Shown in pieces: positions 1 through 7,544 of a stretch of DNA of 64,000 bases (within the stretch, counting starts at the first letter, position 1; every line of letters begins with the position of its first letter). The translations under genes were made by a program, and so were the position numbers. The stretch is from Flagellimonas oceani (GTDB lineage Bacteria; Bacteroidota; Bacteroidia; Flavobacteriales; Flavobacteriaceae), in the NCBI RefSeq assembly GCF_011068285.1, contig NZ_CP049616.1, positions 124,001-188,000 of the forward strand, read 5' to 3'. The notes below the pieces were generated by a model. It was not told the origin of the DNA, did no database searches, and saw only the letters and a list, made by a program, of their open reading frames with translations.

Positions 1-423
1 TTTTTGGGTTCCCTCGTCAAAAGCAAGGCGTTGGGCCAGTTCGTTGGTGATGAACATGTTGCCTTCGCTTACTTTTTTAACCGCTGTGATAATGTATTCC
101 AAATCAGCGGTTTTGGATAAGTAGCCAAATGCTCCGGCGCGAATTGTACTAAGGGCGTAAACATCTTCGGACTGCCCGCTGTACATTAGCGTTTTAATGT
201 CCGGAAATTCCAATTTCATTTTTCTTAGTGTGGCGATTCCGTTGATTTCCGGAATATCCATTTCTAAAATAACAACGTCTGGATTTACGTCTTTTAGCGT
301 TTTAAAAAGCTCTTCTGTAGTAGATACATCCGCAATGACTTCAATATCCGAGCTCGTTTCAAGTACCTGTCTTATACCAAGCCTAACAATAGGATGGTTG
401 TCAGCAATCAATACTTTAATCAT
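1..423 (-). CDS. LuxR/NarL-type response regulator, partial (C-terminus outside window)
   Basis: About 140 residues of a CheY-like receiver are present, starting MIKVLIADNHPIVRLG; the output domain lies beyond the left edge. The fold and the late lysine (YLSKTAD) fit the NarL/FixJ type. Two acceptor-pocket positions are unusual: the second acidic residue of the usual DD pair is Asn9, and where the phospho-accepting Asp normally sits (PDVVxxD) there is Glu54, in PDVVILEMDIP. Phosphorylation may therefore be lost or mimicked; this is inference. The gene is divergent from nothing on its right; a hairpin and nadE, on the same strand, lie upstream of it. Its target genes are unknown. Confidence 0.85.
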   Translation of the reverse strand, partial: MIKVLIADNHPIVRLGIRQVLETSSDIEVIADVSTTEELFKTLKDVNPDVVILEMDIPEINGIATLRKMKLEFPDIKTLMYSGQSEDVYALSTIRAGAFGYLSKTADLEYIITAVKKVSEGNMFITNELAQRLAFDEGTQK

Positions 424-522
424 TATGAAACGGTTTATTTAGTGAATGGTTAGCTGCTAATACTTAAAGTATATAGCGACCAAGATAACAATTTAATGAT
501 GTAAAATTGTAACTTTTTTCTT

Positions 523-547
523 AAAACCATAGTTTTTCTATGGTTTT
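523..547 (-). terminator. Hairpin terminator downstream of nadE
   Basis: A perfect 10-bp stem AAAACCATAG/CTATGGTTTT closes a 5-nt loop, 35 bp past the nadE stop. The minus-strand 3' arm ends in TTTT. The stem could act in both directions. Confidence 0.6.
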
Positions 548-581
548 TTTCGTTTTGGATTAAGGTTTTTCTGTTGAAATG

Positions 582-1370
582 TTATCTTAACCCTTGTGGG
601 ATCTCGCAAATAGGTATCGGAACCATCTTATGTTTGTTTGCAGTATTATATCTTTTGTATATAATGAAAATTTCTTTCTCCCTGTCAGAAAAATCATCGG
701 AAGTCTTGCCTTGCTCATCCATTTTCATGGCCCACTCCAATTCTGGGTACGATGCGCCTATTTGGTCTTCATCGGTTCTACTGTCTCCCCAAAGACCATC
801 CGTGGGTGCCGCTTCCATAATATCTTGGTTCACTCCAAGCACGCGTCCAAGTTCGTATACCTCTGTTTTTAACAAGTCGGCAATGGGGCTAAGGTCAACG
901 CCCCCATCACCGTATTTTGTGTAGAACCCGATTCCGAAATCTTCCACTTTGTTTCCGGTTCCGGCAACCAAATATCCTTTTAGGGCGGCGAAATAGTAAA
1001 GCGTGGTCATACGAAGTCGTGCCCTTGTATTGGCAAGTGACATAAAACGGTCTTCCTCCTTGTCCACTTTTGGGAAGGCGTCCACCAGAGTGTCGAACAC
1101 AGGTGTCAGGTCAACCGGTTGACGGGATACGTTTGGAAAGTTTTCAATTAACCAATCAATATGTCTGTCGGCACGGGTAACTTGGTTTTCGCCTTGGTGA
1201 ATGGGCATCTCCAAACATAAAAGGTCCAATCCGGTCTTGGCACAGAGCGTTGAGGTTACTGCAGAATCAATCCCACCTGAGACACCAATTACAAAACCTT
1301 TGCATTTTGCATTTTCGGCGTACGTTTTTAACCAATCAACAATATGGGCGATTACCTTTTCTGTTTGCAT
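582..1370 (-). CDS. nadE: NH3-dependent NAD(+) synthase
   Basis: A 262-residue protein of the N-type ATP pyrophosphatase family. It makes NAD+ from deamido-NAD+, ATP and ammonia in the cytosol, the last step of NAD synthesis. The SGGIDS P-loop is at residues 31-36, and the AGTGNKVEDFGIGFYTKYGDGG stretch in the middle of the protein (written here as two linked motifs, AGTGNKVED and GFYTKYGDGG) is the family signature. No glutaminase (nitrilase) domain is present, so it is the short ammonia-using type. It is divergent from gldB with a 66-bp gap; nadE next to gldB-gldC is a common flavobacterial arrangement. Confidence 0.93.
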   Translation of the reverse strand: MQTEKVIAHIVDWLKTYAENAKCKGFVIGVSGGIDSAVTSTLCAKTGLDLLCLEMPIHQGENQVTRADRHIDWLIENFPNVSRQPVDLTPVFDTLVDAFPKVDKEEDRFMSLANTRARLRMTTLYYFAALKGYLVAGTGNKVEDFGIGFYTKYGDGGVDLSPIADLLKTEVYELGRVLGVNQDIMEAAPTDGLWGDSRTDEDQIGASYPELEWAMKMDEQGKTSDDFSDREKEIFIIYKRYNTANKHKMVPIPICEIPQGLR

Positions 1371-1395
1371 ATCTTACTATTTAGATTCTATAAAT

Positions 1396-1403
1396 TACCT
1401 TTG
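1396..1403 (+). promoter_or_regulatory. Bacteroidota-type -7 box upstream of gldB
   Basis: TACCTTTG fits the TAnnTTTG consensus exactly and lies 34 bp before the preferred gldB ATG. I saw no convincing -33 element at the usual spacing. Confidence 0.45.
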
Positions 1404-1436
1404 TGCCCTGTAAATTTAATCCCTGTGTCCTTAAAA

Positions 1437-2426
1437 ATGAAGCGGTTGTTCAAATACTTTACCATTACCGTGTTGAGATGTTTTGTTTTGACGTTGATTT
1501 TATCCATTTCTTCATGTGGTGAAACCGATAAGACCGAAGAGGAAATCGCTAAGATTCCCGTGGATTTGAAAATATCAAGGTTTGATCGGGAATTTGCAAC
1601 TGCCTCTACCAGTGACATTCACAAATTAAAAGCGAAGTATCCCTATTTGTTCCCGGAACAGTTTCCCGATAGTGTTTGGTCGGCCAAATTGACCGATACG
1701 CTTCAAATTGAACTTTCCGACGAGGTAGCTAAGGAATTTGGTGATTTTGAGCAGGAAGCTGCAGATTTGGAATCGCTCTTTAAACATATCAAATATTATT
1801 TCCCTGGCACCGAAACACCGCATGTCGTTACACTGACCTCCGATGTTCGTTACGAAAGCCGGATTATCTTGGTAGACTCTTTGTTGTTGATAGGACTTGA
1901 CAATTATTTGGGAGAGGACCATCATTTTTATGAAGGTATGCAGCGGTATATTGCATCATCACTGGATAAAAAATTCTTGACCTCGGACGTGGCCAGCGCA
2001 TTTGCCAAAAAAGTTATTTCCTATCCACGAAACCGAACGCTTCTTTCCCGTATGGTGTATTATGGAAAGGAACTTTATTTAAAGGACAAATTGATTCCAT
2101 CGGCAACGGATGCCCAAAAAATAGGATACTCCGAAGAAGAAATAGCGTGGGCAAGGGCGAATGAGGAACAGATGTGGACGTATTTTGTGGAACGGGAACT
2201 GCTGTACAGTACGGATACGGGCTTGGATAGAAAATTTTTGGACCCGGCGCCTTTTTCAAAATTTGGGCTGGAACTGGACAATGAGTCCCCGGCACGCTTG
2301 GGCAGATACATGGGGTGGCAAATTGTGAGGGCCTTTATGGAAAAGACCGATACAGGAATTGGGCAAATGTTGGATATGTCCGCAGATGAAATTTTAAAAC
2401 AGTCAAATTACAAACCAAAAAGATAA
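1437..2426 (+). CDS. gldB: Gliding motility lipoprotein GldB
   Basis: A 329-residue lipoprotein needed for flavobacterial gliding in characterised species; its biochemical role is not established. I chose the ATG at 1437 because it gives a classic lipoprotein signal (MKRLFKYFTITVLRCFVLTL, then LSISSC with the lipidated Cys27) and follows the -7 box; the frame is open upstream to 1344 but that stretch overlaps the nadE start. The body contains the PxxLKISRFD-like start and FPGTETP region typical of GldB. The gldC start codon follows directly on its stop codon, so the two are translationally coupled. Confidence 0.9.
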   Translation: MKRLFKYFTITVLRCFVLTLILSISSCGETDKTEEEIAKIPVDLKISRFDREFATASTSDIHKLKAKYPYLFPEQFPDSVWSAKLTDTLQIELSDEVAKEFGDFEQEAADLESLFKHIKYYFPGTETPHVVTLTSDVRYESRIILVDSLLLIGLDNYLGEDHHFYEGMQRYIASSLDKKFLTSDVASAFAKKVISYPRNRTLLSRMVYYGKELYLKDKLIPSATDAQKIGYSEEEIAWARANEEQMWTYFVERELLYSTDTGLDRKFLDPAPFSKFGLELDNESPARLGRYMGWQIVRAFMEKTDTGIGQMLDMSADEILKQSNYKPKR

Positions 2427-2762
2427 ATGGCAGTAGAACACACTTCGGAGATAACCTTAAAGGTTGGATTGGATGAGAACCGAGTGCCCGAGGAATTGAC
2501 TTGGTCGGCACAGGATGGCGGTATTAATGAGGAAGAGGCCAAAGCCATGTTGTTGTCCGTTTGGGACAGCAAAAATCAGGAATCCTTAAAAATAGATCTG
2601 TGGACCAAGGATATGCCCGTGGACGAGATGAAGGTGTTTTTTCACCAGACCTTGGTAACTTTGGCCGATACTTTTTACAAGGCCACGCAAGATGAAAAAA
2701 TGACCGCTACGATGAAGGACTTCTGTGATTATTTTGCCGAAAAACTGGAGTTGAAAAAATAA
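2427..2762 (+). CDS. gldC: Gliding motility protein GldC
   Basis: A 111-residue soluble acidic protein with no signal peptide, matching the usual size of GldC. The N-terminal strand pattern (TSEITLKVGLDENRVPEELT) and the PVDEMKVFFHQTLVTLADTF segment fit the family. It begins at the base after the gldB stop. In known flavobacteria GldC supports gliding together with GldB, but a molecular function is not assigned. It converges with the membrane-protein gene ending at 2764, one base away. Confidence 0.9.
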   Translation: MAVEHTSEITLKVGLDENRVPEELTWSAQDGGINEEEAKAMLLSVWDSKNQESLKIDLWTKDMPVDEMKVFFHQTLVTLADTFYKATQDEKMTATMKDFCDYFAEKLELKK

Positions 2763-2763
2763 C

Positions 2764-3270
2764 TCAATCCACTGGTTCGTGTGTGCGGTCGAACTTTGCC
2801 TTTTCGGCTCCTTTTAGGTCCAGGGCACTCTCGATTTTTTGTTTGGTAGGTAGTTGTAGGAATAGATAAAGAATAAGGACTATGCCCAAAATCAAATGAA
2901 CGAGATTCTGGGTGTTGGAAAAAATAACCATGCTAAAGAGTGAGGCTCCTTCCAACAGTACATATTTTAAAATCGAGGCCGTTTGGAACTTGCCCAACTT
3001 TTCCCTGAGTCCGTTCTTTTGGGATGCGGAGCCCAATATTTTTTTGAAAATGAAATCTCCCAAGAAAATGCTTGCCAGGGCCACTACGGGTACAATCGCC
3101 AAAAACATATCTTCCGAGCCCGAAGGGTTGAACTGAGGGTCTTCCGAGTTAAAATAGAATAAAATACCCAGTATTATAGGTGTTGCGGCAATGCCCATAT
3201 GTAAAAAGGACATAATTCGAATGAACCCGCTGGGAGTTATTTGATTGGTTGGTTTGTTATTTTGAACCAT
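2764..3270 (-). CDS. Four-helix membrane protein of unknown function
   Basis: A 168-residue integral membrane protein. Hydrophobic segments are seen at roughly residues 18-42, 55-75, 92-115 and 120-138, with a charged C-terminal tail. I recognise no catalytic motif or named family. Its stop codon is one base from the gldC stop in convergent orientation, so transcription from the two sides must meet here. It is probably transcribed alone; the terminator at 3341-3366 separates it from the pirin gene upstream. Confidence 0.7.
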   Translation of the reverse strand: MVQNNKPTNQITPSGFIRIMSFLHMGIAATPIILGILFYFNSEDPQFNPSGSEDMFLAIVPVVALASIFLGDFIFKKILGSASQKNGLREKLGKFQTASILKYVLLEGASLFSMVIFSNTQNLVHLILGIVLILYLFLQLPTKQKIESALDLKGAEKAKFDRTHEPVD

Positions 3271-3340
3271 GGCTGTGTGTTTACGGCTCTAAAATACCCA
3301 AAAAGCTAATGGGATGTTCTGAAAAAAAACCATCCAAATA

Positions 3341-3366
3341 AAAAAGCCCCGTTGTCGGGGCTTTTT
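3341..3366 (-). terminator. Rho-independent terminator of the pirin gene
   Basis: AAAAAGCCCCG/CGGGGCTTTTT forms a GC-rich stem with a 4-nt loop (TTGT), flanked by an A-run on one side and a T-run on the other. It starts 22 bp past the pirin stop and could act in both directions. Confidence 0.85.
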
Positions 3367-3387
3367 TATTGTTGAAAATCGAGCTGT

Positions 3388-4116
3388 TTAACGTCCGATC
3401 TTGTCCAAGCTCATAGGGACTTCCATAAGCAGGACCCTGCTATCTGTATTGGATTTAAAATCGAAGGAATCCACATCCCAAATCCCAAATCCATCCCGTT
3501 TTTCGAGCTTTTGTCCATTGATTTCGACTTCGCCCTCCAAAACGAAGGCATAAACACCGTTTCCTTCTTTTTTGATTTGATAGGAATCCGTTTTTCCATC
3601 TTCGAATTTGCCCAAATGGAACCATGCATCTTGATGCACCCAAACCCCTTCGTCCTCGGAACTTGGTGAAAGCACTTGGTAAAAGGCGTTCTTCCTTTCG
3701 ATTTCGCGAATAGAGATTTGGTCATATCTCGGTTCCACGTTGCGTTTGTTGGGGAAGACCCAGATCTGCAAAAACTTTACCTCTTGGTCAGCGTTTTTGT
3801 TGTATTCGCTATGTTCAACTCCAGTACCTGCGCTCATCACCTGTACGTCCCCTTCCTTAATGGTGGTAGTGTTGCCCATGCTGTCCTTGTGCTCCAAATC
3901 CCCTTCCAAAGGAATGGAGATGATTTCCATATTGTCGTGTGGATGTGTCCCAAAACCCCTTCCGGGCGCCACTTTGTCATCATTGAGTACGCGGAGTACC
4001 CCAAAATGCATACGCTCAGGGTCATGATAGCCTGCAAAACTAAATGTATGGTGTGAATTCAACCAGCCATGGTCCGCATGGCCACGGGTTGCTGCTTTGT
4101 GTAATACGGATTTCAT
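3388..4116 (-). CDS. Pirin family protein (YhhW-like bicupin)
   Basis: A 242-residue bicupin. The N-terminal cupin carries the pirin metal ligands in FGTHPHDNMEII (two histidines and a later Glu/His in GVEHSEYN). Family members bind iron or nickel and some have quercetin 2,3-dioxygenase activity; others act as regulators or redox sensors, so the substrate here is open. No signal peptide is present. It is a single gene with a terminator behind it and about 105 bp of non-coding sequence separating it from engB upstream. Confidence 0.88.
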   Translation of the reverse strand: MKSVLHKAATRGHADHGWLNSHHTFSFAGYHDPERMHFGVLRVLNDDKVAPGRGFGTHPHDNMEIISIPLEGDLEHKDSMGNTTTIKEGDVQVMSAGTGVEHSEYNKNADQEVKFLQIWVFPNKRNVEPRYDQISIREIERKNAFYQVLSPSSEDEGVWVHQDAWFHLGKFEDGKTDSYQIKKEGNGVYAFVLEGEVEINGQKLEKRDGFGIWDVDSFDFKSNTDSRVLLMEVPMSLDKIGR

Positions 4117-4221
4117 TGTATCAATCTTTATTAAATTAAAACTTGGGTTTTAGCTGATTGATTGGTCGTAAAAACAAACTATTTCTTACCAAATTGATTG
4201 ATGACGGTAACGGTCTGAGGT

Positions 4222-4836
4222 CTAGGCGTTGCCTTTAAAAAAATCTTGGTTGATACCGTCAATGAACCCTAAAAGTTCTTCCCGGCCCATACGGTTTGAT
4301 GATGAAGTGGTAAAATGTGGGGGAGCTTCCTCCCACGCGCCCTCCAATAATTTTTGAAGGTAGGCATTCGCCTGTCTTTCAATGGCACCGGGTTTAAGCT
4401 TGTCAGCCTTGGTGAAGATTATCGCAAATGGAATCTGATTGGTGCCCAACCACTCCATAAACTCCATGTCCACCGGCTGCGGTTCGTGTCGGATATCTAC
4501 CAATACAAACCCGCAGACCAGTTGTTTTCTTTTTTGAAAATACTCAGTGATGTATTTCTGGAAGGTTTTTTTATCTTTCTTGGAGACCCTGGCATAACCA
4601 TAACCCGGCAAATCCACCAAAAACCAATTATTGTTGATTTTAAAATGGTTGATGAGCTGTGTTTTTCCCGGTCTTCCCGATGTTTTGGCCAACGACTTGC
4701 GTTCCATCAACATGTTGATCAAGGAAGACTTTCCCACATTGGACCTACCGATAAAGGCATATTCGGGCAAAGGCTCATTGGGGCATTTCGCAACATTGGA
4801 GTTGCTCATTACAAATTCTGCCGAGGTGATTTTCAT
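4222..4836 (-). CDS. engB: Ribosome-biogenesis GTP-binding protein EngB/YsxC
   Basis: A 204-residue TRAFAC GTPase that helps assemble the large ribosomal subunit. The motifs are in order: G1 GRSNVGKSS at residues 30-38, G3 DLPGYG, G4 TKADK and a G5-like SSS near the C-terminus. Length and motif spacing are typical. The hydrolase gene lies 2 bp upstream on the same strand, so the two are probably one transcript. Confidence 0.94.
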   Translation of the reverse strand: MKITSAEFVMSNSNVAKCPNEPLPEYAFIGRSNVGKSSLINMLMERKSLAKTSGRPGKTQLINHFKINNNWFLVDLPGYGYARVSKKDKKTFQKYITEYFQKRKQLVCGFVLVDIRHEPQPVDMEFMEWLGTNQIPFAIIFTKADKLKPGAIERQANAYLQKLLEGAWEEAPPHFTTSSSNRMGREELLGFIDGINQDFFKGNA

Positions 4837-4838
4837 GT

Positions 4839-5603
4839 TTAGAAGTTACGCTTTTTCAACCAAGCCTCCAGGATACGGTTAAAATCGTTCGGATGTTCCA
4901 TCATGGGGGCGTGGCCACACTTTTCTATCCAATATAAATCCGAGTCGGGCAGGAGTTCGTGAAATTCCTTTGCTACGTTGGGTGGGGTAACCGTATCGTT
5001 TTCTCCCCAAATAATACAGGTGGGGGTGTTCATATGGGGTAGGTCCTTGGCCATGTTATGGCGGATGGCACTCTTTGCAATGGCCAATGTCTTTACCAGT
5101 TTCATCCTATCGTTCACCGTTGCAAAAACTTCATCAACGATTTCCTTGGTGGCTACTTTTGGATCGTAAAACACGTCCTCCGCCTTTTTTTTGATGAATT
5201 CGTAATCACCGCGTCTGGGATATCCATCGCCCATTGCGCTCTCGTAAAGCCCCGAACTTCCTGTGATTACAAGGGCCTTGACCATTTCCGGGAACATTTT
5301 GGTATGCAAAAGGCCAATATGTCCGCCCAAGGAATTTCCCAATAAAATAACATCCTTCAAACCTTTATGCTCAATGAATCCTTCCAAAAACGTGGCAAAG
5401 TTCTTTACCGTGGTTTTTAAAAGCGGTAAATCATAAATGGGCAGTTCGGGAATCAGCACCTGATATCCTTTTGGAGGAAAATATTCGGATACGCCTTGGA
5501 AGTTGCTCAAACCTCCCATCAAACCGTGCAATATGATCATGGGAGTTCCTTCTCCCTTCTCTATGTAGCGGTATTTGCCATCCTCGATTAAATGCTCTTC
5601 CAT
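4839..5603 (-). CDS. Alpha/beta hydrolase
   Basis: A 254-residue alpha/beta-hydrolase-fold protein without a signal peptide. The oxyanion region HGLMGG, the nucleophile elbow GNSLGG, the acid in the WGENDTVTP segment and the catalytic histidine in CGHAPMMEHP are all present in order. The substrate cannot be inferred; relatives include esterases and C-C hydrolases. It is co-directional with engB, 2 bp away. This gene and the divergent mraZ operon share a 264-bp upstream region. Confidence 0.88.
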   Translation of the reverse strand: MEEHLIEDGKYRYIEKGEGTPMIILHGLMGGLSNFQGVSEYFPPKGYQVLIPELPIYDLPLLKTTVKNFATFLEGFIEHKGLKDVILLGNSLGGHIGLLHTKMFPEMVKALVITGSSGLYESAMGDGYPRRGDYEFIKKKAEDVFYDPKVATKEIVDEVFATVNDRMKLVKTLAIAKSAIRHNMAKDLPHMNTPTCIIWGENDTVTPPNVAKEFHELLPDSDLYWIEKCGHAPMMEHPNDFNRILEAWLKKRNF

Positions 5604-5773
5604 CTATAGTCAGTTGGTAGTAAGAGGGGCAAATATAGGAATTTCATATCACAAAGATTTTAGGTTTTGACTTATCGGTTGCAAGTTTTCCCAAATTGAT
5701 TAAAACTATTTCCGATTGCGCTCATGATGCGATTGTCGTTTTTGTTATGCAAAAAGGATGAAATGGTTCAAAA

Positions 5774-5818
5774 GTGGGGAATTTATTAACAAAAGTGGTG
5801 TTAAGTGGAGAAATGTGG
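5774..5818 (+). promoter_or_regulatory. MraZ operator (GTGG repeats)
   Basis: GTGG cores at 5795, 5805 and 5815 are spaced exactly 10 bp, the arrangement of the TGGGN-N5 repeats bound by MraZ in other bacteria. A fourth GTGG at 5774 lies two turns upstream. The boxes cover the -33 region of the promoter at 5831, which fits autorepression of the dcw operon. Confidence 0.7.
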
Positions 5819-5830
5819 AAATAAAATCTA

Positions 5831-5838
5831 TATATTTG
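5831..5838 (+). promoter_or_regulatory. dcw operon -7 promoter element
   Basis: TATATTTG matches TAnnTTTG and lies 30 bp before the mraZ start codon and directly after the MraZ boxes. Confidence 0.6.
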
Positions 5839-5867
5839 AGTTGTATTAAGTAACCAATTGATTTCTA

Positions 5868-6323
5868 GTGACCCATATCATAGGACAACATGATTGTAAA
5901 GCGGACTCCAAAGGAAGGGTGTTATTGCCCATTTCTTTGAAGAATCAGTTGGTGCCCGTGATCAAGGATGGGTTTGTCATCAAGCGATCTGTTTTCCAGC
6001 AATGTCTGGAGCTGTACCCCAAGGCCGAGTTCGATGTGTTGATGCAGAAGGTGATGAAGAAAAGCAAAATCAACCGAAAGTACGACGCTTTTGTAAGGAA
6101 TTTTGTGGCGGGGATGAAGGAGGTCAGTATTGATGGTGATTCCGGGAGATTGCAGATTCCAAAAAATTTGGTGGAGTTTGCCGGAATCGAGAAAGAAGTG
6201 GTTCTGAACGCGGTTTTTGACAAAATCGAGATTTGGAACAAGGATCTGTACGAGAAAGTCTTGGCGGAAGGGGAGAAGGATTATGCCGACCTGGCCGAGG
6301 AGATTTTTGACGACGATGAGTAG
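5868..6323 (+). CDS. mraZ: Transcriptional regulator MraZ
   Basis: A 151-residue protein with two AbrB-like MraZ domains, each with the DxKGR/DxxGR-type signature (ADSKGRVLLP near residue 12 and GDSGRLQIP near residue 95). MraZ binds the GTGG repeats upstream and represses its own dcw operon in studied bacteria. The start is GTG at 5868; no ATG gives a complete first domain. It overlaps rsmH by 8 bases. Confidence 0.93.
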   Translation: MTHIIGQHDCKADSKGRVLLPISLKNQLVPVIKDGFVIKRSVFQQCLELYPKAEFDVLMQKVMKKSKINRKYDAFVRNFVAGMKEVSIDGDSGRLQIPKNLVEFAGIEKEVVLNAVFDKIEIWNKDLYEKVLAEGEKDYADLAEEIFDDDE

Positions 6324-7218
6324 TGCATATCATAATCCGGTACTGCTGAAAGAATCGGTGGACGGATTACATATAAAAGATGATGGAGTGTATGTGGATG
6401 TCACCTTTGGTGGCGGCGGGCACTCCAAAGAAATTTTGAAAAGATTGGGTGATGGCGGAAAACTGTTCGCTTTTGATCAGGATGAAGATGCGCTTAAAAA
6501 TGCAATCGATGATCAAAGGTTCCAGTTGATCAATCAGAACTTTCGCTACCTCAAACAGTTTTTAAAGTTCTATGGCATTCGGAAAGTTGATGGAATCTTA
6601 GCGGATTTTGGGGTTTCCTCCCATCAGTTCGATGAAGCCGAGCGCGGTTTCTCCATTCGGTTCAATGCAGATTTGGATATGCGGATGGACAAAAAAAGCG
6701 AATTGTCGGCCTTTCGGGTGGTGAACGCCTACTCCCAAGAAGATTTAGCGTCGGTTCTTTTTCAGTATGGCGAATTGCGGAATGCAAATGCCATGGCCAA
6801 AACCATAGTGGAGGCACGATCGGAAGAGCCCATCAAAACAACAGATGACCTAAAAACGGTGCTGCGTAAGTTTTTGCCAAAAATGAAGGAGAACAAGATT
6901 TTGGCACAGATCTATCAAGCGATCAGGATTGAGGTCAATCAGGAAATTGAGGTGCTCAAGGAATTTTTTGAACAAGTGCCGGAGATGTTGAACGAAGGTG
7001 GCAGGTTGAGCGTGATCAGTTATCACTCCTTGGAGGACCGTTTGGCGAAACGCTTTATCCGCGCAGGTAGATTTGATGGTGAACCGGAAAAGGATTTTTA
7101 TGGGAACATTAATGTGCCCCTTAAAAAAGTCGGGGGATTGATCACGCCATCAGCAGAAGAAATAGCGAACAATAACAGAGCGAGAAGTGCAAAGCTCCGC
7201 ATTGCGGAACGCATATAA
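6316..7218 (+). CDS. rsmH: 16S rRNA (cytosine-1402-N4)-methyltransferase
   Basis: A 300-residue SAM-dependent methyltransferase (MraW). I chose ATG 6316, inside the end of mraZ, because MSSAYHNPVLLKESVDGL is the family's usual N-terminus; the open frame further upstream is only overlap with mraZ. Motifs include DVTFGGGGHS (SAM binding), GILADFGVSS and the late VISYHSLEDRLAKRF. It methylates the ribosomal P-site. An 8-base overlap with mraZ suggests coupled translation. Confidence 0.95.
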   Translation: MSSAYHNPVLLKESVDGLHIKDDGVYVDVTFGGGGHSKEILKRLGDGGKLFAFDQDEDALKNAIDDQRFQLINQNFRYLKQFLKFYGIRKVDGILADFGVSSHQFDEAERGFSIRFNADLDMRMDKKSELSAFRVVNAYSQEDLASVLFQYGELRNANAMAKTIVEARSEEPIKTTDDLKTVLRKFLPKMKENKILAQIYQAIRIEVNQEIEVLKEFFEQVPEMLNEGGRLSVISYHSLEDRLAKRFIRAGRFDGEPEKDFYGNINVPLKKVGGLITPSAEEIANNNRARSAKLRIAERI

Positions 7219-7226
7219 AATGTAAA

Positions 7227-7544
7227 ATGAGAAAAGGATTACTGGACATATTAAAAGGAAAGTTTTTGGTGAGCGGAGATGCGCCCAAGAACTGGATGTT
7301 TTTGTTGTTCGCCTCTTTCTTGGCGGCCTTGATGATTTCCAGCAGTCACAATGCCGATAAAAAAGTATTGGAGATTGCCGAATTGAACGAGGAGGTAAGA
7401 AAGCTCAAGAGCGAGTTTTTTGAAGCTCGCTCCAGTGTACAGCAGCTCAAGTTGGAGTCAACCTTGCGTGAGGTGGTTGCAGAGAAGGGCTTGGAGCCGT
7501 CTAAAAACCCTCCACGAAAAATTAAAGTTAAATCAGCGGAATAG
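7227..7544 (+). CDS. ftsL: FtsL-like cell division protein
   Basis: A 105-residue bitopic protein. A short cytoplasmic start is followed by one membrane helix at about residues 25-42 and a periplasmic coiled coil (leucine-rich, roughly 50-90). Position between rsmH and ftsI, size and topology identify it as the FtsL equivalent, although FtsL sequences are poorly conserved. It would act with FtsQ in the divisome. The stop codon shares one base with the GTG start of ftsI. Confidence 0.8.
   Translation: MRKGLLDILKGKFLVSGDAPKNWMFLLFASFLAALMISSSHNADKKVLEIAELNEEVRKLKSEFFEARSSVQQLKLESTLREVVAEKGLEPSKNPPRKIKVKSAE

Noticed and set aside
197..442. Plus-strand frame opposite the response regulator
   Set aside because: It is the antisense shadow of a clear receiver domain.
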